Shown here: piece after piece, positions 1 to 7,986 of the stretch
How the letters are laid out: each line of letters starts with the position of its first letter
Position numbering within the stretch: position 1 is the first letter of the stretch
Assembly (NCBI GenBank): GCA_029239165.1
Contig: JAQZBG010000039.1
Location: 1-33,760, forward strand
DNA from: Microbacterium sp.
Lineage (GTDB): Bacteria > Actinomycetota > Actinomycetes > Actinomycetales > Microbacteriaceae
Reading direction: 5' to 3'
DNA: 33,760 nt
Notes under the pieces: generated by a model
What the model was told of the DNA's origin: nothing
Database searches by the model: none
What the model saw: only the letters and a program-made list of their open reading frames with translations
Translations under genes and position numbers: made by a program

Positions 1-328
1 CCTGCTCGTCTGCCCGTATCGCCACATCGCCACGTACGATCAGGCGACAGCGGAGGAGGTCGCCGAGATCGGCGCCCTCACACAGACGGCCATGCGGGTT
101 CTGCGCGAGGTGTCACGCTGCGACGGCTTCAACCTCGGCATGAATCAGGGCGCGGTGGCGGGAGCCGGCGTCGACGCCCACTTGCATCAGCACGTGGTGC
201 CGCGGTGGACGTCGGACGCCAACTTCTTCCCGATCATCGCGAAGACCAAGGCACTCCCGCAGCTCCTCGGCGAGGTGCGCGAGGCCGTGGCCAACGCCTG
301 GCCGACGCCGGAGCCGGCTACGGAGTAG
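1..328 (+). CDS. HIT-family protein, 5'-truncated by window edge
   Basis: Frame open from base 2; translation contains HIT motif region DAHLHQHVVPRW preceded by FNLGMNQG.AVAGAGV. Confidence 0.82.
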   Translation, partial: LLVCPYRHIATYDQATAEEVAEIGALTQTAMRVLREVSRCDGFNLGMNQGAVAGAGVDAHLHQHVVPRWTSDANFFPIIAKTKALPQLLGEVREAVANAWPTPEPATE

Positions 329-329
329 C

Positions 330-1181
330 TCAGCGCACCTGACGGGCGGTGAACTGCAGTCGCGGGTTGGCGTAGAACTCCTGCGCCTCGACCAGCTGAA
401 GTTCGCGCTCACCGGATTCGAGAGTGACCTTCAACAGGTCGTAGACGCTGGACGCCGTGCGCTCCAGAGCGATCTTCGCGCTGCCGGTCTCGACATAGTG
501 CGCCGTGAACAGCGCCGCCGTCACATCGCCGGAGCCGTTCGCCTTCATCGGCAGGTGCGGGGTCTGCACGAGCCAGGCGCCCTGGTCGTCGGCGGCGAGC
601 ATCTCGATGGTGCCCTGTTCGCGGTCGGGACGCTCGACGCTCGTCACCAGCACCGTGCGCGGGCCCATCGCGTGGGCGAGGTCGACCGATGCGAGTGTGG
701 ACTCGAGCGTGTCCGGCTCGGTGCCGGTGAGGAAGCCGAGCTCGAACTGGTTCGGCGTGATGATGTCGGCGACCGGGACGACGCGCTCACGCAGCAGCAC
801 GGGGATGGCCGGAGCCACGAAGCACCCCGACTTCGCGTTGCCCATGACCGGGTCGCAGGCGTAGACGGCGTTCGGATTGGCGGCCTTCACACGCGCGACG
901 GCGTCGATGATCACGTCTCCGATGCCTTCCCCGCCCTGGTAGCCGCTGAGAATCGCGTCGACCTGACCGAAGACCCCGCGCTCCTCGATGCCGGTGATGA
1001 CCTCGCGGACGTCGTCCGGAGCGATCAGCGGCCCGCGCCAGGCGCCGTAGCCGGTGTGGTTGGAGAAGTTCACGGTGTAGACCGGGAGCACCTCGACGCC
1101 GATGCGCTGCAGCGGGAACACCGCAGCGGAGTTGCCCACGTGCCCGTAGGCGACGGCTGACTGGATGGAGAGGATCTTCAT
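330..1181 (-). CDS. pdxY: Pyridoxal kinase PdxY
   Basis: MKILSIQSAVAYGHVGNSAAVFPLQRIG..., CDPVMGNAKSGCFV, ITPNQFELGFLTG, KANGSGDVTAALF are typical of PdxY/PdxK-family kinases. Confidence 0.93.
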   Translation of the reverse strand: MKILSIQSAVAYGHVGNSAAVFPLQRIGVEVLPVYTVNFSNHTGYGAWRGPLIAPDDVREVITGIEERGVFGQVDAILSGYQGGEGIGDVIIDAVARVKAANPNAVYACDPVMGNAKSGCFVAPAIPVLLRERVVPVADIITPNQFELGFLTGTEPDTLESTLASVDLAHAMGPRTVLVTSVERPDREQGTIEMLAADDQGAWLVQTPHLPMKANGSGDVTAALFTAHYVETGSAKIALERTASSVYDLLKVTLESGERELQLVEAQEFYANPRLQFTARQVR

Positions 1182-1226
1182 TCTCCGGCTCTTTCGTTCA
1201 GGGCAGGCGGGTGCCCGCGAGGGTGG

Positions 1227-2534
1227 TCATCGCCCGGCGGCGACGAGATCGGCGACGAGGGTCTCGGCGTCATCATCGGTCAGGTCGTGCACGGTCAGGC
1301 GAAGGTGGTGCGAGGGGTCTGCGCGGTCGTCGAGCGCGAAGTCGTCGCCGGTGCGGGCCAACCACCCCCGGCGCATCAGCCGATCGGCGACGATTCGGGC
1401 GGGTTGCGGCAGTTCGACCCACAGGCTCAGACCGTCGGACGCCGTCGCATCGATACCGCCGGCGCGCAGTCGTTCGGCGAAGGCGGCGTTCCGCTCCGCG
1501 TAGTGGGTGGCCGCTGTGGCGACCTCGGACATCACGCTCTCATCGGTCAGCTGCGTCAGTGCGAGACGCTGCAGGAGGTGACTCACCCACGTGGTGCCGG
1601 GACTCAGGCGCATCGCCAACCGCTCGGCGGTCTCCGCATCCGTCGCCGCGATCGCGAGGCACATATCGGGGCCGAGGAACTTCGACACGGAACGGACGAG
1701 CGCGAATCGACGGTGGTCCGGGCCGATGAGTGACTCGTACGGGCGCTGCGAGAGCATCGAGAAGTGATCGTCCTCGATGATCAGCACGTACGGGTGGTCG
1801 GCGAGCACAGCTCGCAGATCCGCGGCTCGCGACGCCGTGAGGCTCGCCCCGGTGGGGTTCTGCGCGCGCGGGGTGCAGATGATCGCGCGGACTCCGGCAT
1901 CCAGGGCGGCACGCAACCCGTCGACGGTCATGCCCTCGGAATCCACGGGGACGGGGATGGCTCGGTACCCGCCGAGGCGCACCGTGTGGATGCTGGCCAG
2001 GAAGCAGGGGTCCTCGAGAGCCACCGCATCGTCGCGCATCAGCGCCTGCGCGAGCAATCGCTCCACCGCGTCGACCGCGCCGCTGGTGATCGTGATGCGG
2101 AAGTCGACGTCGGTGAGGTCGGCCGAGATCCACCGCCGTGCCCACTCCTCGAGTCCCCGGTCGATCACGGGCTCGCCGTAGAGGACGGGGCGCGAGGCGA
2201 TGGTCATCAGGGCGGATGCCGGATCGGGGATGAGTCGCGGGTCCGGGTTGCCCGTGCCGATGTCCCGGAGAACCGTGTCGGGGGCATACCCCTCCTGCGC
2301 CACGGCTTCGAGGCCCGCGACCACGGTGCCGGCGCGTCCGCGCGAGATCACCAGTCCGGCCTGAGCGAGTTGACGGTACGCGGCAACGGCGGTGTTCCGA
2401 TTCACGCCCAGGGTCGCGGCCAACTCGCGCACCGGCGGAAGAACGCTCCCGGGCTGCAGGGCTCCGCGGTCGCGCAGCGAACGCACGCTGTCGGCGATCT
2501 CCGATGCGGTGGTGCCTGTGATCTGGTCGCTCAT
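1227..2534 (-). CDS. MocR-family regulator (GntR wHTH fused to aminotransferase-like domain), likely PdxR
   Basis: N-terminal GntR wHTH (LPPVRELAATLGVNRNTAVAAYRQLAQAGLV) plus PLP fold type I aminotransferase domain; divergent from pdxST. Confidence 0.88.
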   Translation of the reverse strand: MSDQITGTTASEIADSVRSLRDRGALQPGSVLPPVRELAATLGVNRNTAVAAYRQLAQAGLVISRGRAGTVVAGLEAVAQEGYAPDTVLRDIGTGNPDPRLIPDPASALMTIASRPVLYGEPVIDRGLEEWARRWISADLTDVDFRITITSGAVDAVERLLAQALMRDDAVALEDPCFLASIHTVRLGGYRAIPVPVDSEGMTVDGLRAALDAGVRAIICTPRAQNPTGASLTASRAADLRAVLADHPYVLIIEDDHFSMLSQRPYESLIGPDHRRFALVRSVSKFLGPDMCLAIAATDAETAERLAMRLSPGTTWVSHLLQRLALTQLTDESVMSEVATAATHYAERNAAFAERLRAGGIDATASDGLSLWVELPQPARIVADRLMRRGWLARTGDDFALDDRADPSHHLRLTVHDLTDDDAETLVADLVAAGR

Positions 2535-2544
2535 GGTCCTCCTC

Positions 2545-2593
2545 AGTGATTCTAGGTCGAATCGGACAGTGCTACGTTTGATCTAGATCAAAC
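2545..2593. promoter_or_regulatory. Candidate PdxR operator region between divergent mocR-type gene and pdxS
   Basis: AGTGATTCTA (2545-2554), AGTGCTA (2568-2574) and perfect 18-bp palindrome GTTTGATCTAGATCAAAC (2576-2593) in a 90-bp divergent intergenic gap. Confidence 0.6.
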
Positions 2594-2624
2594 CCGACTT
2601 CGGTGCATCCGACAGGAGTTCCCC

Positions 2625-3518
2625 ATGACCGAGCAGACAACCACTGGATCCTCGCGCGTCAAGCGCGGCCTCGCCGAGATGCTCAAGGGCGGCGTCATCA
2701 TGGACGTCGTCACCGCTGAACAGGCGAAGATCGCCGAAGACGCGGGCGCCGTCGCCGTCATGGCGCTCGAGCGTGTGCCGGCCGACATCCGTGCACAGGG
2801 TGGCGTCTCACGCATGAGCGACCCCGACATGATCGACAGCATCATCGATGCGGTCTCGATCCCGGTGATGGCGAAGGCGCGCATCGGACACTTCGTCGAG
2901 GCCCAGGTGCTGCAAGAGCTGGGCGTCGACTACATCGACGAGTCCGAAGTGCTCTCGCCGGCCGACTACGTGAACCACATCGACAAGTACCGGTTCACCG
3001 TGCCGTTCGTGTGCGGCGCCACCAACCTGGGGGAGGCACTCCGCCGCATCAACGAAGGTGCGGCGATGATCCGCTCCAAGGGCGAGGCCGGCACCGGCGA
3101 CGTCTCCGAGGCGATGAAGCACATCCGCAAGATCCGTGGAGAGATCGCGGCCCTCGCGGCTCTCCCCAAGGACGAGCTGTACGTCGCCGCCAAAGAGCTC
3201 CAGGCGCCGTACGAGCTGGTCGCGGAGATCGCGGAGACGGGCACGCTTCCCGTCGTGCTGTTCGTGGCCGGAGGAGTCGCGACCCCGGCGGACGCCGCGA
3301 TGATGATGCAGCTCGGAGCCGACGGCGTCTTCGTGGGCTCGGGCATCTTCAAGTCGGGCAACCCGGCCGAGCGCGCCAAGGCCATCGTCAAGGCCACCAC
3401 GTTCTTCGACGACGCCACCGTGATCGCGGAGGTCTCGCGCGGACTCGGCGAGGCGATGGTGGGCATCAACGTCAGTGACCTCCCCGCGCCGCACCGTCTC
3501 GCCGAGCGTGGCTGGTAA
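2625..3518 (+). CDS. pdxS: Pyridoxal 5'-phosphate synthase lyase subunit PdxS
   Basis: [56 protein letters not shown] and the rest are highly conserved PdxS sequence. Confidence 0.98.
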   Translation: MTEQTTTGSSRVKRGLAEMLKGGVIMDVVTAEQAKIAEDAGAVAVMALERVPADIRAQGGVSRMSDPDMIDSIIDAVSIPVMAKARIGHFVEAQVLQELGVDYIDESEVLSPADYVNHIDKYRFTVPFVCGATNLGEALRRINEGAAMIRSKGEAGTGDVSEAMKHIRKIRGEIAALAALPKDELYVAAKELQAPYELVAEIAETGTLPVVLFVAGGVATPADAAMMMQLGADGVFVGSGIFKSGNPAERAKAIVKATTFFDDATVIAEVSRGLGEAMVGINVSDLPAPHRLAERGW

Positions 3519-4119
3519 CACCCGCGTCGGAGTCCTCGCGCTGCAGGGCGACGTGCGCGAGCACGCCGCCCTGCTCGCGCACCTGGGCGCCGACGTCATG
3601 CTGGTGCGTCGGCCGGAAGAGCTCTCATCCGTCGACGGCCTCGTGATCCCCGGCGGCGAGTCCAGCGTGATCGACAAGCTGTCGCGCATCTTCGGGATGC
3701 AGGAGCCGATTCGCACCGCGATCCGTGCCGGACTACCCGTGTACGGGACGTGCGCCGGACTCATCCTGCTCGCGGACACGGTGCTCGACGGGATCGACGG
3801 CCAGGAATCCTTCGGTGGAATGGACATCGACGTCCGTCGCAACGCTTTCGGGCGCCAGACGGAGTCGTTCGAGACGGAACTCGACGTCCCCGCGCTGGGG
3901 GAGCCTCCGGTGCACGCGACGTTCATCCGTGCCCCGGTCGTGGAGCGGGTGGGCACCGGTGTCGACGTCTTGGCAGCGCTCACGGACGGCACGGTCGTCG
4001 CCGTCGAGCAGGGCAGCCTGCTCGGAACGAGCTTCCACCCCGAGGTCGACGGCGAGACGCGCTTTCACGAACGCTTCCTCGAAAAGGCCCGGGCCCGCAC
4101 CGGGACGCGCGTGCGCTAG
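3508..4119 (+). CDS. pdxT: Pyridoxal 5'-phosphate synthase glutaminase subunit PdxT
   Basis: [53 protein letters not shown] start at 3508 (alternative GTG 3475) overlapping the end of pdxS. Confidence 0.95.
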   Translation: MAGNTRVGVLALQGDVREHAALLAHLGADVMLVRRPEELSSVDGLVIPGGESSVIDKLSRIFGMQEPIRTAIRAGLPVYGTCAGLILLADTVLDGIDGQESFGGMDIDVRRNAFGRQTESFETELDVPALGEPPVHATFIRAPVVERVGTGVDVLAALTDGTVVAVEQGSLLGTSFHPEVDGETRFHERFLEKARARTGTRVR

Positions 4120-4796
4120 CGTCGACGGTCGAGCAGCCAGTCGTACAGTTCGGGGTTGTCGTAGGTCTCGGTCCAGGAATCATGGCCGACCCCCGCATAT
4201 CGCGTGAACCGCACGTCGGCGTCGAGCGACCGGAGTTCGGTGATGATCTCCTCCGTGGCGGCGATCGGCACGACATCGTCGGCGTCGCCGTGGAAGGCCC
4301 AGACAGGGAGGTGACGAATCGGCGCCGCACTCTGCATCCAGAGCCCACCGCAGATCGGCGCGATCGCGGCGAACCGATCGGGATAGCGCACCGCCAGACT
4401 CCAGGTTCCGAAGCCGCCCATGCTGAGCCCGGTCACCGAGATGCGGGCCGGACCGACACGGTGCGTCGAGACGACCTCGTCGAGAAGCCCGGACAAGGTC
4501 GAGAGCTCCGTGACCCACTGACTCGACTCACCGCACTGAGGGGTGACGAGGATGAAGGGGAACTCGTGACCGTCATCTGCCAGACGCGGCGGGCCGTGCA
4601 CCGCAGCGAGGTCAAGGTCGGAACCTCGCTCGCCCGCACCGTGCAGGAACAGCACCAGGGGCCACAGTCTGCCCGGATCGGCGTCGTAGGCATCCGGAAG
4701 GTGGACCAGATAGCGCAGCACATCTGCCGGGGTCGGGGCGTCGTCGCGCACGTCCGCGGTGCGGACGGCAGGAAAGATGTGTCGTGATCTGCGCAT
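4116..4796 (-). CDS. Alpha/beta hydrolase (esterase/phospholipase-like)
   Basis: LVLFLHGAGERG oxyanion region, ISVTGLSMGGFGTW nucleophile elbow GLSMGG, VWAFHGDADDVVP, and a late GHDSW His. Start at 4796 is supported by GGAGG just upstream; the longer ORF to 4889 is less likely. Confidence 0.8.
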   Translation of the reverse strand: MRRSRHIFPAVRTADVRDDAPTPADVLRYLVHLPDAYDADPGRLWPLVLFLHGAGERGSDLDLAAVHGPPRLADDGHEFPFILVTPQCGESSQWVTELSTLSGLLDEVVSTHRVGPARISVTGLSMGGFGTWSLAVRYPDRFAAIAPICGGLWMQSAAPIRHLPVWAFHGDADDVVPIAATEEIITELRSLDADVRFTRYAGVGHDSWTETYDNPELYDWLLDRRR

Positions 4797-4940
4797 GCAT
4801 CCATCCTCCGCCATCCGTGCCGATCGTCCGACAGGACGCTGCTCCAGAGGGTCTGTTGGCGGAAGACGCATCGTGAATCCCGCAAGCATTTACGTGGGAT
4901 GAGCCGGCTCGGTCGAAGGTTTCGTGCCCGGTCGCAGCGG

Positions 4941-6311
4941 TCACCAACGGATACGCAGAAACTCCGCACGGAGTTTCTCGCCTCGCTGGGGGTTCAGGGT
5001 CTCGACCCAGGAGATGGGGCCGAGCAGATGTGCACGGAAATCGACGAGTCGGCGGTGATTCTGGCTGCCCGGACCGTGCACGACGCAGTTGTGGATCGTC
5101 GCCTTGAGCCGGTCGTAGTCGTCCCGTGAGACATTCGTTCGCTGGTTGACGACGATTCCGGTCACGCTCTGCCTGACGCCCTGGCGTCGGACCCTCGTTT
5201 TGTGGGGGTTGGCCAGGTGCCCCTCGTCCTCGATGATCCGCTGCACACCACGGATGAAGGCATCAGGTCGCTTCGCGAGTCTCGGACCGCCGCTGAACGC
5301 GAGGTCATCGGCGTATCGCGTGTAGGTCGCATCGACGCCATCCGCCCATCCCGTCAGCCGTGAATCGAGGCGCCGGATGGCGAGGTTAGCAAGCATCGGC
5401 GAGGAGGGGGCGCCCTGCGGCAGATGACTCGTGGCCAGAGCCCGACGTAGGGCGAACCGCTCGTCGGATGATCCGCCCGGTGGCATGGCAGCAAGCACGC
5501 GCGGAGGAACGGCGTTGGTGCACAGCCCGGTCACGACGTGCGCGACGGGTTCGGACAGTCCCGACTGCCGAAGTGTTCCGTAGATGCGACCGGCCGTCAC
5601 GCGGGAGAAGAACGTGGTGAGGTCGAGGGATATGACGATGTCGGCCCCCGTGTGGCGCGCCGCCCCAGTGGCCGCGCTGCGACCGGGCATGAAGCCGTGG
5701 GCGGCATCGTTCACGGCTATGAGGCCGAGCACCTGTTCCAGGAGACCGCGCTGCACGCGGCGCATCCGTTGCTCCGGGATCTCCAGCAACCTGGGGATCC
5801 GCCCGTGCCGTGTGCGCCACTCGTACCGGTAGTGGTGCAAGGCGCCTGAGCGTGCGCGACGATTCCACTGTTTGGTGTCGGCGAGCCACTGGAGCTGGCC
5901 GACGTCCAGATCGAGCGCGGCGGCGAGATCCGGGATGCTGTCGATGCGGGGAAGAGCGCCCGAGGGCGGCTGCGACGCCGACGGACCGATTACGCGGTGG
6001 TGGATGCGCAACGGCGCGCGGCGCTCGTCGGCCTTGCGCACCGCTTCTGCGAAATCGGGCGAGCGGAGGATCACCGACGTCAGCAGTCGCGGGGCATCGA
6101 CAGGCGGGCGGACGAAGGAGGTCAACACGTCGCCGACGAGCGGAGAGAGCCAACGGCGACGCGCTCCCATGACGTACGCGCCGGCCTCGACGAGCTGCTC
6201 TTTCGCCCAGACCTCTGAGGCGAGGAAAGCATCGGCCAGAGAGGCGGCCACCAACGACGGCAACGGTCGCGGCGTGCGCCCAAGCACGCGTGACGCGGTG
6301 GAGGGCGGCAT
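4941..6311 (-). CDS. Retron-type reverse transcriptase with about 120-aa N-terminal extension
   Basis: RT motifs: ISLDLTTFF, LPQGAPSSPMLANL, YTRYADDLAFSG, NPHKTRVRRQGVRQSVTGIVVN (VTG of region Y), and C-terminal HLLGPISWVETLNPQRGEKLRAEF typical of retron RTs. Confidence 0.93.
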   Translation of the reverse strand: MPPSTASRVLGRTPRPLPSLVAASLADAFLASEVWAKEQLVEAGAYVMGARRRWLSPLVGDVLTSFVRPPVDAPRLLTSVILRSPDFAEAVRKADERRAPLRIHHRVIGPSASQPPSGALPRIDSIPDLAAALDLDVGQLQWLADTKQWNRRARSGALHHYRYEWRTRHGRIPRLLEIPEQRMRRVQRGLLEQVLGLIAVNDAAHGFMPGRSAATGAARHTGADIVISLDLTTFFSRVTAGRIYGTLRQSGLSEPVAHVVTGLCTNAVPPRVLAAMPPGGSSDERFALRRALATSHLPQGAPSSPMLANLAIRRLDSRLTGWADGVDATYTRYADDLAFSGGPRLAKRPDAFIRGVQRIIEDEGHLANPHKTRVRRQGVRQSVTGIVVNQRTNVSRDDYDRLKATIHNCVVHGPGSQNHRRLVDFRAHLLGPISWVETLNPQRGEKLRAEFLRIRW

Positions 6312-6339
6312 CAGTGGGCAGCCGTGGAGCGGGCACCGG

Positions 6340-6510
6340 GCGTGCGATGGCCTGCGTACGACTCGTCCATCAGTGCGGGCACCGGTCTGCGCGAAGCGCA
6401 GTAAGGCGCCTGCGGCGTTCGTTCCAGGTCAGACTGCGTACCCCGGGGTGACCCCGGAGAGAGCGGAACACGTCGTGAACCACTCGCCTCGTCCGCAAGC
6501 CATCGCACGC
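6340..6510 (-). ncRNA. Candidate retron msr-msd non-coding RNA
   Basis: Inverted repeat a1 (6489-6510) and a2 (6340-6361): GCGTGCGATGGCTTGCGGACGA pairs with TCGTACGCAGGCCATCGCACGC (20 WC, 1 G.U, 1 mismatch). Internal hairpins at 6441-6459 and 6375-6413. Located directly upstream of the RT on the same strand. Confidence 0.85.
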
Positions 6511-6514
6511 GGCC

Positions 6515-6520
6515 ACGATA
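6515..6520 (-). promoter_or_regulatory. Possible -10 element (TATCGT) for the retron ncRNA/RT transcript
   Basis: TATCGT on the minus strand (plus-strand acgata) fits TAnnnT; expected start is about 5-8 nt downstream, at the beginning of a1. No clear -35. Confidence 0.4.
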
Positions 6521-6615
6521 GCAAGGAACACCAACGTCCGGATGGCATCGACCGCCGCCCCGGGCGATTGCGCGACTACGCGGCCATTCGCGAATATGCG
6601 AGCGCGTCAGCCCCT

Positions 6616-6640
6616 GCGGTCGCGCTCGGATCGCGACTGC
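6616..6640 (-). terminator. Hairpin just downstream of the ABC permease stop, possible terminator isolating the retron
   Basis: Minus strand GCAGTCGCG-atccgag-CGCGACCGC, 9-bp arms with one A.C mismatch; no U tract. Confidence 0.4.
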
Positions 6641-6642
6641 GA

Positions 6643-7986
6643 CTACTCCACGGCGAGGGTGCGCGGAATCTCGGTGCGGAGCGCGGTGACCGTCGGCAGG
6701 ACTGTGGCGGCCAGGAGCAGAGCCAGTCCACCGCCGGCGATCAGCCCGATCGTCGGGAACGCGATGATGGGGCCGGACAACGAGAGCTTTCCGGCGATGA
6801 CGAGGCCTCCGACCGCCGTGGCGGCTACCCCCAACAGGGCCGCAGTGACCGCATAGGCGACAGCCTCCCAGATCGCAGTGAGCACGATCGCACCGCGCGT
6901 GGAGCCCACGGCCTGGATGAGCGCGAACTCCCGCTCGCGGGTATGACCGGACATGAACACGGTCGCCGCGGCTGCCACGCCCGAAAGGAGGAGAGGCCCG
7001 CCGAGGAGGATCACGACCCCCTCGGGGGCGAGGTCGAACCCCGCGTCGCTGCCGCTTCGCGCGGCTTCCGCCGCGGCCAGCGTCACGCCGGTCGTGTAGA
7101 GCCCTCCCGCGAGGGCGATCGCCACCATGAGCGGCCCGATCGCCGCGCTCGACCGAGCCAGGCGGTACCTGGCGGAGTTCCGGGCGAGGAACCACGTCGC
7201 GGAGGCCGTCGTCGGCAGCAGCGAAGTCCAGCCGCGGAGGACGAGAGGGAACACGATCGGCCCTGCGGCGGCAAGGGCGGCCGCGATCAACGGTGTGAGC
7301 AGGATGGCCTGCCCCGAGAATGCGGACATCGACGCGTCGCCGTCGAGGTTCATCGCGAGCGCCGTGGTGCCTGCAAGAGCGGACACGGTCAGGATCATGC
7401 GGATCCATCCCATCCGCACCCGCGGGGGCTCTGCATCGCGAAGTGCCTCGATCGCCGGGGTCCGACTGGCCCGCCGTGCGCTGCGCAGCCCTCCGAGCAC
7501 CACCGTGAGCGCGACCGCGGCGATCACGAGGAGGCCGCTGCCCATGCCGAGGTGGAGGCTGACGCCCTGCATCTCGGGCCACTCCCGGAACACCCAGACG
7601 AAGAAGGATGGGAACACCGGCAAGGCGAGGAGCCAGCCGACGAGCGCGCCGACAATGCCGATGACGCCGAGCTGGCTGAGCACCACCGCGGCGACCAGCG
7701 CGGGCCGTACGCCGACGAGCTGCCACAGCGCGTAGTCGCGCAATTGCAGGGCGATCGTGAGATTCGCCGCGGAACTGAGCACGATGAGCGCCGTGATCGC
7801 CGCGAACATGATCACAGCGGAGCTGGTGCTGGCGAGCCCTTCCTGCACAGCGCCAGCGTGGAAGGCGCCGGTCTCGAGCAGACCGGCGGCGTGCGCACCG
7901 ACGAATCCGGAGGTGACGGTCACGGCGAGCACTCCGAGCCACACGCGCCAGCGCATGATCAGATCGGAGGCGATCAGGGCGATCAC
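6643..7986 (-). CDS. ABC transporter permease (FtsX/MacB-like)
   Basis: Multiple hydrophobic segments; RSARRASRTPAIEALRDAEPPR and REREFALIQAVGSTRGAI typical of FtsX-like permeases; 4-bp overlap with the ATPase gene. Confidence 0.88.
   Translation of the reverse strand: MIALIASDLIMRWRVWLGVLAVTVTSGFVGAHAAGLLETGAFHAGAVQEGLASTSSAVIMFAAITALIVLSSAANLTIALQLRDYALWQLVGVRPALVAAVVLSQLGVIGIVGALVGWLLALPVFPSFFVWVFREWPEMQGVSLHLGMGSGLLVIAAVALTVVLGGLRSARRASRTPAIEALRDAEPPRVRMGWIRMILTVSALAGTTALAMNLDGDASMSAFSGQAILLTPLIAAALAAAGPIVFPLVLRGWTSLLPTTASATWFLARNSARYRLARSSAAIGPLMVAIALAGGLYTTGVTLAAAEAARSGSDAGFDLAPEGVVILLGGPLLLSGVAAAATVFMSGHTREREFALIQAVGSTRGAIVLTAIWEAVAYAVTAALLGVAATAVGGLVIAGKLSLSGPIIAFPTIGLIAGGGLALLLAATVLPTVTALRTEIPRTLAVE

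Noticed and set aside
4941-6311. Group II intron maturase or DGR reverse transcriptase
   Set aside because: No maturase/HNH domain seen, no intron domain V-like hairpin noticed downstream, and no template/variable repeat pair noticed; VTG motif and upstream a1/a2 RNA fit a retron better.
6586-6595. ATTCGCGAAT 10-bp palindrome upstream of the retron as an operator
   Set aside because: Too short to be significant in this GC context without conservation data.
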